Shown: positions 47,507 through 57,241, counted from the stretch's first letter. The stretch is 64,000 nucleotides of DNA from Chryseobacterium oranimense (GCF_025244725.1 NZ_CP104203.1:2542001-2606000); one strand, 5' to 3'. Notes: generated by a model from the letters alone, not told the origin. Numbers and translations are program-made.

Positions 47507-50419
47507 ATGATGAATAAATTAATAAACGGAAAAGAATATCTTCTTTTCCTACTCTTATTTTGTGCCGGAAATATTTATAGCCAGCAGAGCTTAGGAGAAG
47601 GGAGTACAGCTCCTATTGCCTCACCTTCAATGGCTTCAATGTCAAGATTTACAGACAATCCCGTAAATCAGGTGACAGGTCAGCCTAATATCAATATTCC
47701 TGTTATAGAGATTCCAATACAAGATAAAAATATTAAAAATGTCTTTAATTTAAGTTACAACCCTGTTTATGTATGGGACAGTAATTTTTCAGCCAGTGAT
47801 GTTGGTGCAGGCTGGAGCTTATTTGGAGGAAGTGTAATTTATAAAAAGATTGTTGAGGAACTTGATGAAAGATATGATGATATATCAAGACCGGAATATC
47901 AAAAAAATGCTTTTGATGATTTTTACTATTACAATTTACCCGGTATATCCGGTAAATTTCAGATCAAAAGAGATGTAGTTAACAATACTTTTAGCCTTGT
48001 TAACATGACTCCCAACAATCTGAAATTTGAATATCAAAGAAATACTAATACCGCCACATTAAAAGTTGAAAACTTTACCATTACAGACGGAAAAGGATAT
48101 AAATATATTTTTGATGACTTTGATTACGAAATGCGATATGACGAAGATTTTTTTATTCCTAGGAAAGGATATAAATCCGCCTATTTTTTAACCAAAATAA
48201 TAAGCCCCATTGGAAAGATACTGGCAACTTATAATTATGATAAAAAGTCAAAAAATCGAGCTTCTACCGGAGAACTGATGTATCAGTACTGTAAATTAAA
48301 ATCTGTAGATACGGATCTTGGAAAAGTGATATTTGATTATCAGTTTGATGAAAGCTTAAGTGGAACTCCGAATGATCTTTACAGTCTGAAAAAAATAACA
48401 TTAAAAAACTCTCTTGATCAGATTATTCAATCGTACACTTTTAATTATATAACCTCTGCCGAGCCCTATGAACAAACCCTGAGAAAAAGGCTTCTCTCTT
48501 CTATTGTTACGAGTAACAGAAATGATGCAGAAATTGAAAGGACTACATTTGTTTATAATCAGGAAAATAATAACTTCCTGCCAACGGTAAACAACAGTTA
48601 TTGTGATTGGCCAGGATCAGCACCTCAAAGCTTTTACACCAATTATAAGTTTACCAATGTTCTGGAAAAAATAATTTCGCCATCTAAAGGAGTTACACAA
48701 TATGAGTATGGAAACCATGAATATTTCTTTGAATATACACCGGAGTATCTGGATTCCATATTACCTACCTATATCGATTCGGATATTCAGACTGTTGTAG
48801 CACAGCCCGATTACCAATTTAACAGAAGCCAGACAAATACCTATACTTTTACAATTTCAGGTGATCCCAATAAGAAAGTGGGTTTCATGTTTTCTTTTAT
48901 GGTACAGGGCTATGGCGAAACTCCGGGAGCAGGCAATCCTCTTGACCCTGAGCCGGAACCATTTCATACTGATTTTACAATCAGCAACAGTTCCGGAGAA
49001 GTATTATATGGTAAAGAATGCTTTCCAAAAACAATTGAGCAGGCCCAAAATACTTATTATGGCTACCCCGGAACATATACGGTACAGTTTTCAGGGCCAG
49101 GAAAAAGCTATGGTATTTATCAGGTATATGAAATTAAACTTAAAACAGGACCAATCCGAAAAGCAAAAAACACAGTCCACTATGGACATATCCGGTTAAA
49201 TAAAATTAAATACTATACAGGCATTAATGAGACTTCTCCCATCAAAACACTGATTTATAATTACGATAATGTAGAAGGTACAGGATCGAGCGGCTATGTG
49301 TTTAATTATGACAATGATAGCAAGATGAGTCCTAACGATGGTTTTATTATGTATAAAAATATAAAAATCTCTGAAGCCGGAAACGGATATACAAGAATTT
49401 CTTACCTGACTCCGGACGATTATCCTAAATACCAGGATGGAGGTACTCCACAATTTCCTGTATATTATTATCCATACTATAATATTACAAAAGAAGGCCT
49501 GATTTCAAAAAAAGAAATCTACAACGAGCAGAATCAATTATTACGTTCTGAAAGCTATACATATGAGCTTAATAATTTTACTGATCAGGTTCGTGAATTT
49601 TATATTAATTACGGTTTACATCTTACAAAGCCGGCTTTCGTAAAAAGAATTTCACAGGCCAATAAAGATTATACAAAAACGGGAAGTTTGGTAGAAAGTA
49701 AAAAAGAAACCGTTATCAATTCTTCTAATCTTGGCCCTGATTCAATAAAGGATATAACTTCAGATGGTAATGTCATAGAGCAGCAGTTTATATACCCTGC
49801 CGGTACCTCTGGATATGCCCATCTTGAAAATGCCCATATTCTATCAGAAGCCGTTCAGACTATCAATAAGAATAACGGTAAAACAGTTTTAAACTCTCAG
49901 GTTAAATTTGCAAACAACAGCCTTTTGCCTACTTCAGTTGTTTTTGTTAATCCGAATGATAGCAGTACCAAGACAAGTATAACCTATGATCAATACGATT
50001 CCGCAGGTAATACCCGTCAATATACCAGTGTGTCTGATGAAAGTACAGGGAAAGGGTTCCCTTCCGTTATTATTTGGGGATATAACAATACAATGCCTAT
50101 TGCTAAAATAGAAGGAGCTACTATAACGGATATAGCAGGATTGGCAGATAATATCATATCAAAATCAAACTTAGACATTGATGCTGCTTCTGAAACAGAG
50201 CTTATTAATGCATTGGACGCTTTCAGAACAAACACTGCATTAAAAAAATTCCAGATTACTACATATACTTATGATCAGTTGATCGGTATTACAACACTGA
50301 CTCCGCCAAACGGAGTAAGAGGGATTTATAAGTATGACCAGAATAACAAATTGAAGGCTGTTGTTAACGTCAATGGAAATATTATCCAGGAATATAAATA
50401 CAATATCAAACAGCCATAA
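47507..50419 (+). CDS. Secreted RHS/YD-type shell protein lacking a toxin tip
   Basis: A 970-residue protein with signal peptide (LFLLLFCAGNIYSQQ) and long beta-rich sequence. The start resembles the N-terminal part of Tc/RHS-like secreted proteins (SMSRFTDNPVNQVTGQPNIN, FSASDVGAGWSLFGGSVIYK); YD-like repeats occur (IYNEQNQLLRSESYTYELNN, ITYDQYDSAGNTRQYTSVSD, GIYKYDQNNKLKAVVNVNGN). No RHS core signature or toxin domain follows. It lies 11 nt before the main RHS gene and probably builds a shell with it, as TcB-like and RHS proteins do. That pairing is inference. Confidence 0.7.
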   Translation: MMNKLINGKEYLLFLLLFCAGNIYSQQSLGEGSTAPIASPSMASMSRFTDNPVNQVTGQPNINIPVIEIPIQDKNIKNVFNLSYNPVYVWDSNFSASDVGAGWSLFGGSVIYKKIVEELDERYDDISRPEYQKNAFDDFYYYNLPGISGKFQIKRDVVNNTFSLVNMTPNNLKFEYQRNTNTATLKVENFTITDGKGYKYIFDDFDYEMRYDEDFFIPRKGYKSAYFLTKIISPIGKILATYNYDKKSKNRASTGELMYQYCKLKSVDTDLGKVIFDYQFDESLSGTPNDLYSLKKITLKNSLDQIIQSYTFNYITSAEPYEQTLRKRLLSSIVTSNRNDAEIERTTFVYNQENNNFLPTVNNSYCDWPGSAPQSFYTNYKFTNVLEKIISPSKGVTQYEYGNHEYFFEYTPEYLDSILPTYIDSDIQTVVAQPDYQFNRSQTNTYTFTISGDPNKKVGFMFSFMVQGYGETPGAGNPLDPEPEPFHTDFTISNSSGEVLYGKECFPKTIEQAQNTYYGYPGTYTVQFSGPGKSYGIYQVYEIKLKTGPIRKAKNTVHYGHIRLNKIKYYTGINETSPIKTLIYNYDNVEGTGSSGYVFNYDNDSKMSPNDGFIMYKNIKISEAGNGYTRISYLTPDDYPKYQDGGTPQFPVYYYPYYNITKEGLISKKEIYNEQNQLLRSESYTYELNNFTDQVREFYINYGLHLTKPAFVKRISQANKDYTKTGSLVESKKETVINSSNLGPDSIKDITSDGNVIEQQFIYPAGTSGYAHLENAHILSEAVQTINKNNGKTVLNSQVKFANNSLLPTSVVFVNPNDSSTKTSITYDQYDSAGNTRQYTSVSDESTGKGFPSVIIWGYNNTMPIAKIEGATITDIAGLADNIISKSNLDIDAASETELINALDAFRTNTALKKFQITTYTYDQLIGITTLTPPNGVRGIYKYDQNNKLKAVVNVNGNIIQEYKYNIKQP

Positions 50420-50430
50420 AAACATAGATC

Positions 50431-53400
50431 ATGAAAAAAATATCAATTTTTATATACTTTTTTGTATCTGCTTTGTTTTATGCACAAAGTCTTAGTAATA
50501 CAGAGAACTACACCTATAGCAGGACCTATCTTGAACCAGTAACCACCGAGCAGCCAGGAGCCCAGCAACAGCAAACTGTTCAATACTTTGACGGACTGGG
50601 AAGAAGTATACAGAATATCGGCATAAAGGCTTCTCCACTGGGAAAAGATATTGTGGTCCCCATATCTTATGACAATCTGGGAAGGCCTTCAAAGAATTAC
50701 CTTCCCCTTCCTGTGGATTCTCAAAATGGTGCTTATATGCCAAGCGCAGGGGAAAACTCTGTAAATGCATATTATAATGTTTCCAACGCATTTTCTGAAG
50801 TAGCTTACGAAAACTCACCATTAGGGCGAATCGAAAAAGCTGCCGCACCCGGATCTGAATGGCAGCTTAGCGGGAGCCATACACCAAAAGCAGAATATTT
50901 GTCAAATGCAGCCGGTGAAGTAAAAAGGTTCAAAGTGGCAATTACTTGGAATTCTTATTTACAAATTAATGATGCAGTGTTAAATTTTGCAGCTAATGAT
51001 GCCTATACAACCAATGGATATTATAATGCCAACACACTTTACAAATCAGTGTCCAAAGATGAAGACGGGAATGAATCCCATTCCTTTACCAATTCTCTGG
51101 GCCAGACTATTTTAATGCGGAAAATTAATGTAAAAGAAAACGGAGCAGTTGAAAATCTGGACACCTATTATGTGTATGATGATTTCGGTAACCTTTCTTT
51201 CATGATTCCCCCAAAAGCGTCAATTGCCAGCACAGGCGCGGAAATCCAGCCTCTACTAAATCCTTTATGCTATCAGTATAAATACGATAAATACAACAGG
51301 CTTGCAGAAAAGAAACTTCCTGGAAAAGGCTGGGAATATTTTGTATACGATAAACAAAACAGACAGGTACTAGGACAGGATGCCAACTTAAGAACCAGTG
51401 TTAATAATTTTGGAAAGCCGGGCTGGATGTTCACCAAGTATGATGCATTCGGAAGAATAGTTTACAGTGGTTTTTTTGCCAATACAGCGTCAAGGATAGC
51501 TATGCAGACAGCATTAAACAATATGTCTGCTAATGCAAATAATAATGAAACAGCAAGTACTTCTCCATTTACACAGAATAATATTAATGTTTACTATACA
51601 AAAGAAGCGTTTCCCACAGGGAGTATGACCATCTTATCAGTTAATTATTATGATGAATACCCTGAAGGGGCCCCTCAACGCCCGGACCAGATACAGAATA
51701 AACCTGTTTTAGCCTCTATTCCTACTCTTATTACTTCCAATGGGCTTGCATCTGTAAGAAGTACAAAAGCACTACCTACCATCAGCTATACTAAGAATAT
51801 TGAAAATGATAACTGGTCTTCAGATGCCATATGGTATGACCAGTTGGGGAGAGCAATTGGAACTTACAGTAAAAACCATTTGGGAGGGGTTACCAAAACA
51901 GAGGCTTTGCTTGACTTTTCAGGTAGAACCCAACTGGCTTTTACCTACCATTCAAAAAGTACGGCCAACACTGAAGTTACGGTTAAAGACAGGTATACGT
52001 ATAGCCCTCAGGGATATTTACTTAAGCATTACCAACAGGTTGATAGCGGAATGGAAGAGCTGCTTTCCGATTACACCTACAATGACTTAGGACAGGTTAT
52101 TAATAAGAAAGTGGGTAATAATCTTCAGAGTATAGATTATACTTATAACATAAGGGGATGGCTTACCGGGATCAATGCTGCTGATATAAATAATATGGGA
52201 AGCAAGCTTTTTTCCTACAAAATAAAATATAATTCGGTTGAAGGCGCAGAAACTCCCAATAACGAATATCCAGGACTGAAAGTAAAACCTAAGTTTAACG
52301 GGAGTATCTCGGAAACAGACTGGAAAGTTGCGGGCGAAAATATCCTGAAAAGATATGGATACAGCTATGACGGGGCAGAAAGGCTAAGGGCCGGGTTTTA
52401 CCAGAACGAGATGAACCCTTATCTCAAAGAATACAGTGAGATTGTAGACTATGACAAAAACGGGAATATTTCTACATTAAAAAGAACCGCAAATTCTTCC
52501 GCCGGTACTGCCATAGCTATTGACGATCTTACTTACATTTATGATGGTAACAGATTGAGTACTGTAACAGACTACTCACAAAATTATGCAGGATACCCGT
52601 CCTTATCCGGAATCCTCATAGATTATGATAGTAATGGCAATATGACCAGCCAGAAGGATAAGGGGATATTACAGATAAAATATAACCATCTTAATCTTCC
52701 TTCTTCTGTTACTTATGATACAACCTATATCATTCAGGAAAAAAATGGCACTTCTGCAGAAAGAAATTACAATACTCAATACATCTACTCTGCGGATGGA
52801 ACAAAGCTGAAAACAGAGTATACTTATTATTCCAACAAAAGCGAGATGGAGCTTAAAAGGATTTCTGAATACCTTAATGGCTTCCAGTACGAAGATGGCG
52901 GACTTCAGTTTTTTGCCAATGAAGAGGGTTATTATGATTACACTCAAAAGAAGTATATTTACAACTATGTTGACCATCTTGGAAATGTAAGGGTAAGCTA
53001 TGCCAGGAATGCCAACGGAAGTGCAGAGATCATTGAAGAAAACCATTATTACCCTTTCGGGTTAAGGCATAATACATCTAATTTGCTAACCAGGGCTTAC
53101 CGCAAAAAATACAATGGTAAAGAGCTTCAGGAAAACGGCATGCTGGATTACGGATGGAGGCAGTATATGCCGGAGCTGGGAAGATGGAATGCTATGGACC
53201 AGCTTTCTGAAAACTACCACTCCGCTTCTCCTTATGCATACGTAATGAACAACCCTGTCAATATGTATGATCCGGATGGAAGAATGAGTATGGACCTGGG
53301 TGCAGGCTTTTGGAATAACTCTCAGGATGGTACAACCTGGTACAATACTGGTTCAGGATTTACCAGTTCAGATGGTATTTCGATGGACTATGACGGGAAT

Positions 53401-54132
53401 AGTATCAATTGGAGTCAGCCTTACACTAATATGCTGCTTGCCAATATTGGTATTGCAACAGGTTCAAGTACCGATGGTGAAGGTGGAGTTCACATTAATA
53501 TACCTCCTATTGTACTTTCTAAGAGCAGTTTCTTCTGGGGAATGGAGATCCGAAGCCATGTAAATGAATACATGGAATGGTGGAATTCAAAAAGTGATTT
53601 GGCTTGGGACAGAGTTAGGAATGCTGGAAGATATAATGATCATGGCATTAATTTTATAGGTGGTGCTGGAGATCCTATTGGTATTTTTGATGTAGGCGGG
53701 CAGGTTTTAAGTACTTGGGAACCGGAAAATAGGTATCTTGCAATGGCAATTGGAATTATAGGGGCTGTAGCATTGAAAAAGCCGGGATTAGCTGGTGCAG
53801 AAATACAAGCGGAAAAAAATCTTGCATCTAACTTTTTGAAGTTTACAGGAGATGAAGCTGTCGGACATTTCGGAAAACATGGTAAAAGCGTAATGGACGC
53901 TTTAGGAAAATCATCTTATAATCTAAAAAATTACATTGATGATGCAAATCATATAATACAAAATGGTAAATATGTGCCAGAAATAAATGGATATGTCCAT
54001 TTTTTTGGAGGAAAAGGAAGTGCTAAATTTGGGGTGGTTGGTTTAAAAAATGAAGGAACTGCTATATCAACTTTTCATATTAAAACAGCAAAAGAGCTTG
54101 CCAAAAAGGCACCAGGTATGTTTGGATATTAA
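50431..54132 (+). CDS. DUF6443 RHS-repeat polymorphic toxin with putative nuclease tip
   Basis: A 1233-residue protein: signal peptide (ISIFIYFFVSALFYAQS), DUF6443 domain (TVQYFDGLGRSIQNIGIKAS, residues ~25-170), RHS/YD repeats, then the RHS core ending GRWNAMDQLSENYHSASPYA, YVMNNPVNMYDPDGR near residues 920-950. The variable tip after ~1120 (LKFTGDEAVGHFGKHGKSVM, GYVHFFGGKGSAKFGVVGLK, AISTFHIKTAKELAKKAPGM) has conserved His and basic residues compatible with a BECR-like ribonuclease toxin; family not certain. The next gene is its likely immunity gene. The core is duplicated at 54760-55527. Confidence 0.85.
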   Translation: MKKISIFIYFFVSALFYAQSLSNTENYTYSRTYLEPVTTEQPGAQQQQTVQYFDGLGRSIQNIGIKASPLGKDIVVPISYDNLGRPSKNYLPLPVDSQNGAYMPSAGENSVNAYYNVSNAFSEVAYENSPLGRIEKAAAPGSEWQLSGSHTPKAEYLSNAAGEVKRFKVAITWNSYLQINDAVLNFAANDAYTTNGYYNANTLYKSVSKDEDGNESHSFTNSLGQTILMRKINVKENGAVENLDTYYVYDDFGNLSFMIPPKASIASTGAEIQPLLNPLCYQYKYDKYNRLAEKKLPGKGWEYFVYDKQNRQVLGQDANLRTSVNNFGKPGWMFTKYDAFGRIVYSGFFANTASRIAMQTALNNMSANANNNETASTSPFTQNNINVYYTKEAFPTGSMTILSVNYYDEYPEGAPQRPDQIQNKPVLASIPTLITSNGLASVRSTKALPTISYTKNIENDNWSSDAIWYDQLGRAIGTYSKNHLGGVTKTEALLDFSGRTQLAFTYHSKSTANTEVTVKDRYTYSPQGYLLKHYQQVDSGMEELLSDYTYNDLGQVINKKVGNNLQSIDYTYNIRGWLTGINAADINNMGSKLFSYKIKYNSVEGAETPNNEYPGLKVKPKFNGSISETDWKVAGENILKRYGYSYDGAERLRAGFYQNEMNPYLKEYSEIVDYDKNGNISTLKRTANSSAGTAIAIDDLTYIYDGNRLSTVTDYSQNYAGYPSLSGILIDYDSNGNMTSQKDKGILQIKYNHLNLPSSVTYDTTYIIQEKNGTSAERNYNTQYIYSADGTKLKTEYTYYSNKSEMELKRISEYLNGFQYEDGGLQFFANEEGYYDYTQKKYIYNYVDHLGNVRVSYARNANGSAEIIEENHYYPFGLRHNTSNLLTRAYRKKYNGKELQENGMLDYGWRQYMPELGRWNAMDQLSENYHSASPYAYVMNNPVNMYDPDGRMSMDLGAGFWNNSQDGTTWYNTGSGFTSSDGISMDYDGNSINWSQPYTNMLLANIGIATGSSTDGEGGVHINIPPIVLSKSSFFWGMEIRSHVNEYMEWWNSKSDLAWDRVRNAGRYNDHGINFIGGAGDPIGIFDVGGQVLSTWEPENRYLAMAIGIIGAVALKKPGLAGAEIQAEKNLASNFLKFTGDEAVGHFGKHGKSVMDALGKSSYNLKNYIDDANHIIQNGKYVPEINGYVHFFGGKGSAKFGVVGLKNEGTAISTFHIKTAKELAKKAPGMFGY

Positions 54133-54146
54133 AAAATTAGAATGAA

Positions 54147-54512
54147 ATGATAATAATAAAAAAAATAGAATGGCTTTCAAAAGAAGCTGAAGAAGCTGAA
54201 GTTTATCTATCAGATGGCAGTTATAATATAATTGCATTTAGTCATCCGTTCAATCAAAAAGTCGGGGAAGCTATATCTTTACCATTATATACGTTAAATG
54301 TTAAAGATATTTATAGATCAGATAAAAAAGAAAGTTTGATTCAAAAGATTGGTGAAACATTTGAATATAAATTAATAGGGAATGTTATTAACAAAGAGAA
54401 AAGTCATATAAAAATTGGAGATTTTATTATCGAACTTGATTCAATATTGCCTAATGATATTAGCGAGAATGAATTTGTTTCTTTTGTTTGTGATCGATTA
54501 GATATTTATTAA
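54147..54512 (+). CDS. Probable immunity protein of the main RHS toxin
   Basis: A 121-residue, acidic, cytoplasmic protein (IEWLSKEAEEAEVYLSDGSY, FEYKLIGNVINKEKSHIKIG) starting 15 nt after the RHS gene. It has no signal peptide. Position and size are those of immunity proteins that neutralise the toxin tip immediately upstream. The family is not recognised. The 250 bp that follow (54513-54759) are AT-rich and empty. Confidence 0.65.
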   Translation: MIIIKKIEWLSKEAEEAEVYLSDGSYNIIAFSHPFNQKVGEAISLPLYTLNVKDIYRSDKKESLIQKIGETFEYKLIGNVINKEKSHIKIGDFIIELDSILPNDISENEFVSFVCDRLDIY

Positions 54513-54759
54513 AAGGAAAATCTTTACAATCAGCTAGAGGTAATGTTATAGTTAGTCATTCAATTATTAACTAGTTAAAAACTGAATAAAATAAAAATAG
54601 TGAAATTTAGATAGTAAGGGCAGGTTATCCTGCCTTTACTTATTTTAGCAACTAAAAAAATATATTAAATGATTCAAAATCATTATTTATGTCAAAACTA
54701 CTGATGAATAGTTCTTGAAAACAATAAGTATATTAGGTTATACTCAAAAATATTAAGCA

Positions 54760-55883
54760 CAGAGATCATTGAAGAAAACCGTTATTACCCTTTTGGGTGA
54801 AGGCATAATACATATAATTTACTAACCAGGGCTTACCGTAAAAAATACAATGGTAAAGAACTTCAGGAAAATGGTATGCTGGATTACGGATGGAGGCAGT
54901 ATATGCCGGAGCTGGGAAGATGGAATGCTATGGACCAGCTTTCTGAAAACTACCACTCCGCTTCTCCTTATGCATACGTAATGAACAACCCTGTCAATAT
55001 GTATGATCCGGATGGAAGAATGAGTGTGGACCTGGGCGCAGGCTTTTGGAATAACTCTCAGGATGGTACAACCTGATACAATACTGGTTCAGGATTTACC
55101 AGTTCAGATGGTATTTCGATGGACTATGACGGGAATAGTATCAATTGGAGTCAGCCTTACACTAATATGCTGCTTGCCAATATTGGTATTGCAACAGGTT
55201 CAAGTACCGATGGTGAAGGTGGAGTTCACATTAATATACCTCCTATTGTACTTTCTAAGAGCAGTTTCTTCTGGGGAATGGAGATCCGAAGCCATGTAAA
55301 TGAATACATGGAATGGTGGAATTCAAAAAGTGATTTGGCTTGGGACAGAGTTAGGAATGCTGGAAGATATAATGATCATGGCATTAATTTTATAGGTGGT
55401 GCTGGAGATCCTATTGGTATTTTTGATGTAGGTGGGCAGGTTTTAAGCAATTGGGAACCAGAAAATAGGTATCTTGCAATGGGTATTGCAATCATAGGGG
55501 CTGTAGCACTAAAAAAACCAGGTTTAGCAGTTAAAGAAGAAAGCAACTTATGGAAAATAGGAGCATACAAAGAAATGAGAGGCTTGGAAAAAGGATTAGA
55601 TGCACATCATGTAGGTCAAAGTGCAATTATGAAAAGGCTGGTAGCTGGATATGAACATAATATGGCACCAACTATTTTAGTTCCAGAGGTTGGACATCGA
55701 TTTTTGGGGCCGAATGGAATTGTTTCAAGAAGTACTAAAGGATTTACAAACGCACGTCAAGTTCTAGCACGAGATATTTTTGAATTAAGACGTGTTTATG
55801 GAGCGCAAGGTATACCCAATAGTGCGCTTCAAGAATTGATTCAAGCTAATAAAACAATGTATCCAGCAGCGTTTATTAAATAA
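54760..55883 (+). pseudogene. Orphan RHS core with alternative HNH-like toxin tip (silent cassette)
   Basis: 54760-55527 matches the core of the main RHS gene (53024-53791) with no indels, then diverges into a different tip. The frame has no start codon and two nonsense changes: TTA to TGA (54798-54800) and TGG to TGA (55074-55076). The new tip, intact from 55119, reads LEKGLDAHHVGQSAIMKRLV, APTILVPEVGHRFLGPNGIV and RDIFELRRVYGAQGIPN. AHH and the later His/Asn fit an HNH/ENDO VII-type nuclease toxin (name uncertain). It is a typical donor cassette for toxin-tip switching. Confidence 0.85.
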
Positions 55884-55901
55884 TATTTAAATAAATATAA
55901 A

Positions 55902-56246
55902 ATGGAATCAGAAGAATTAGTAAAAGTTCTTAACCGAGATGTTATTAAAGGGAATTTAGAATTATATCAAAATTTATTAGAAACTACAAATGAAGCTACA
56001 GACCCTATTTGGAAAGGTATTCTACCAATCTATATAGACTTTTCAAAAGAAGAAAAAGAAACTTTTTTAAAATTTTTGCGTATTGTTGAAATCAATACTT
56101 TATCACATGTATTAGGTATATTCGATGGGACTACATATGCAGAAGGTATAGATGACGAATTTATTATAAATATGGAAGGGAAAAAGGAAAAGTTGAATGG
56201 CGATTTGCAAAATTTATTTTTAGAATTAATTGAAGAAGAAGGATAA
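55902..56246 (+). CDS. Probable immunity protein of the orphan toxin tip
   Basis: A 114-residue acidic protein, mainly helical (LVKVLNRDVIKGNLELYQNL, EEKETFLKFLRIVEINTLSH), 18 nt after the orphan tip. It has no signal peptide. Keeping this gene intact while the toxin is silent would protect the host against siblings that express that tip. The family is not recognised. Confidence 0.65.
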   Translation: MESEELVKVLNRDVIKGNLELYQNLLETTNEATDPIWKGILPIYIDFSKEEKETFLKFLRIVEINTLSHVLGIFDGTTYAEGIDDEFIINMEGKKEKLNGDLQNLFLELIEEEG

Positions 56247-56278
56247 TTCAATAATATTTCAAAAACATTAATAACTGG

Positions 56279-56313
56279 AATAGAGTATTGTAAATCAATA
56301 CTCTATTTTTTTC
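56279..56313 (+). terminator. Terminator after orphan immunity gene
   Basis: AATAGAGTATTG / CAATACTCTATT hairpin followed by TTTTTT. The 200 bp beyond it contain only a 27-codon frame fragment (FKRYEHFNKKVADEGDYQLK ...) ending at 56533, probably a gene remnant. Confidence 0.8.
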
Positions 56314-56534
56314 ATTCATTATTAATTAATACTTTAATCGCTAAAAAAATGATCTTTGGTTTTAAACAAAGAAATTATATTTACGATAATTGTCAAAACA
56401 CCTATTAAAAATGCATCATAAAGAAATTGAAAATGTCATATAAGCTTAGAACCTTTCAAAAGGTACGAACACTTTAATAAGAAAGTTGCTGATGAGGGAG
56501 ATTATCAATTAAAAATCGATGTTAATCTTTTGTA

Positions 56535-56553
56535 GTTGGGAAAATGTTGGGAA
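56535..56553. promoter_or_regulatory. Putative integrase arm-type sites, right end
   Basis: GTTGGGAA at 56535-56542 and 56546-56553, with the same 11-bp period as the pair near the left end of the island. Confidence 0.5.
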
Positions 56554-56564
56554 GAATTGAAAAT

Positions 56565-56606
56565 AAAAAACCGTAAAACTTTAATATATAAAGAATTACG
56601 GTTTTT
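56565..56606. terminator. Terminator inside the right island end
   Basis: AAACCGTAA / TTACGGTTT hairpin with T-run, directly next to attR. It follows the minus-strand tRNA gene and mirrors the terminator beside attL. Confidence 0.65.
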
Positions 56607-56607
56607 C

Positions 56608-56623
56608 GTTGTGGTCCCACCTG
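56608..56623. other. attR core within tRNA 3' end
   Basis: GTTGTGGTCCCACCTG, identical to attL at 32636-32651. It covers the last 12 nt of the tRNA gene, which stays intact after integration. Confidence 0.8.
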
Positions 56624-56685
56624 GGCTCGAACCAGGGACCACCTGATTATGAGTCAGGTGCTCTAACCAACTGAGCTATAGGACC
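56612..56685 (-). tRNA. tRNA with CAT anticodon (Ile2 or elongator Met)
   Basis: A fully canonical tRNA: acceptor GGTCCTA/TGGGACC, D arm with AGTTGGTT loop, anticodon stem CCTGA/TCAGG with loop CTCATAA (CAT), variable TGGTC, T arm CCTGG/CCAGG around TTCGAGC, discriminator A. The GACTCATAATC context resembles the lysidine-modified Ile2 tRNA, but Met cannot be excluded. It is the integration target of the island. Confidence 0.9.
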
Positions 56686-56747
56686 TCAAAACTTGGTTAA
56701 ATTTTGTGATTGCAAAAATAGCAAAATTTCTTTCACTACAAAACTTT

Positions 56748-57146
56748 TTATTGCTTTTCTTGACAAAGTTCTACCAGTACTCCATTTGTGGATTTCGGGT
56801 GCAGGAAGACAACTAATTTGTTATCAGCACCTTCTTTCGGTTCCTCAGAGATAAACTGGAATCCTTCTTTTTTTAATCTTTCGATCTCTTCAAGGATATT
56901 TTCGACTCCGAATGCCAAATGGTGGATACCTTCCCCTTTTTTATCAATGAATTTTGAGATCGGACTTTCGGGATTACTGGCTTCCAGCAGTTCAATTTTA
57001 CTTTCTCCCGTTTCATAAAAAGAGGTTACAACCCCTTCCCTTTCCACACTTTCTTTTTTATAGGATTCTTTTCCTAATAATTTGGCAAAAAGCTCATCCG
57101 AAACTCCTAAAGATTTTACGGCAATACCAATATGTTCTAGCTTCAT
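56748..57146 (-). CDS. mce: Methylmalonyl-CoA epimerase
   Basis: A 132-residue VOC-fold enzyme. It starts MKLEHIGIAVKSLGVSDELF (first metal His), with GEGIHHLAFGVENILEEIER (second His), and VVFLHPKSTNGVLVELCQEK with the HPKxxxGxLxEL signature and terminal Glu of methylmalonyl-CoA epimerases. It interconverts (R)- and (S)-methylmalonyl-CoA in propionate metabolism. Length is typical. It is divergent from rbfA. Confidence 0.93.
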   Translation of the reverse strand: MKLEHIGIAVKSLGVSDELFAKLLGKESYKKESVEREGVVTSFYETGESKIELLEASNPESPISKFIDKKGEGIHHLAFGVENILEEIERLKKEGFQFISEEPKEGADNKLVVFLHPKSTNGVLVELCQEKQ

Positions 57147-57225
57147 AAATAATCAATAAATATAATTAAATCGTAAATTTGATACCAGAGCTGAATTTCA
57201 AAGGTATCAATTCAAACAAAAGTAC

Positions 57226-57233
57226 TAAATTTG
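57226..57233 (+). promoter_or_regulatory. -7 promoter box (TAAATTTG) of rbfA
   Basis: Exact TAnnTTTG 8 nt before ATG 57242, implying a very short leader for rbfA. Confidence 0.5.
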
Positions 57234-57241
57234 CATAACTT

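Larger units (their letters stand above)
32636..56623. mobile_element. 24-kb genomic island/integrative element inserted in a tRNA(CAT) gene
   Basis: GTTGTGGTCCCACCTG occurs at 32636-32651 and again at 56608-56623, where it is the 3' end of an intact tRNA gene. A tyrosine integrase gene lies directly inside the left repeat. Paired GTTGGGAA repeats 11 bp apart occur inside both ends. Cargo: type I R-M, HTH excisionase-like, Rep-like protein, structured RNA, and an RHS toxin locus with orphan cassette. No relaxase, T4SS or transfer genes are seen, so it is an integrative, perhaps mobilisable, element rather than a full ICE. Confidence 0.85.

Noticed and set aside
55024..55299. 91-codon plus-strand frame inside the orphan RHS cassette, also present in the main RHS gene (53300-53563)
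   Set aside because: It is an out-of-frame shadow of the duplicated RHS core, seen twice only because the DNA is duplicated.
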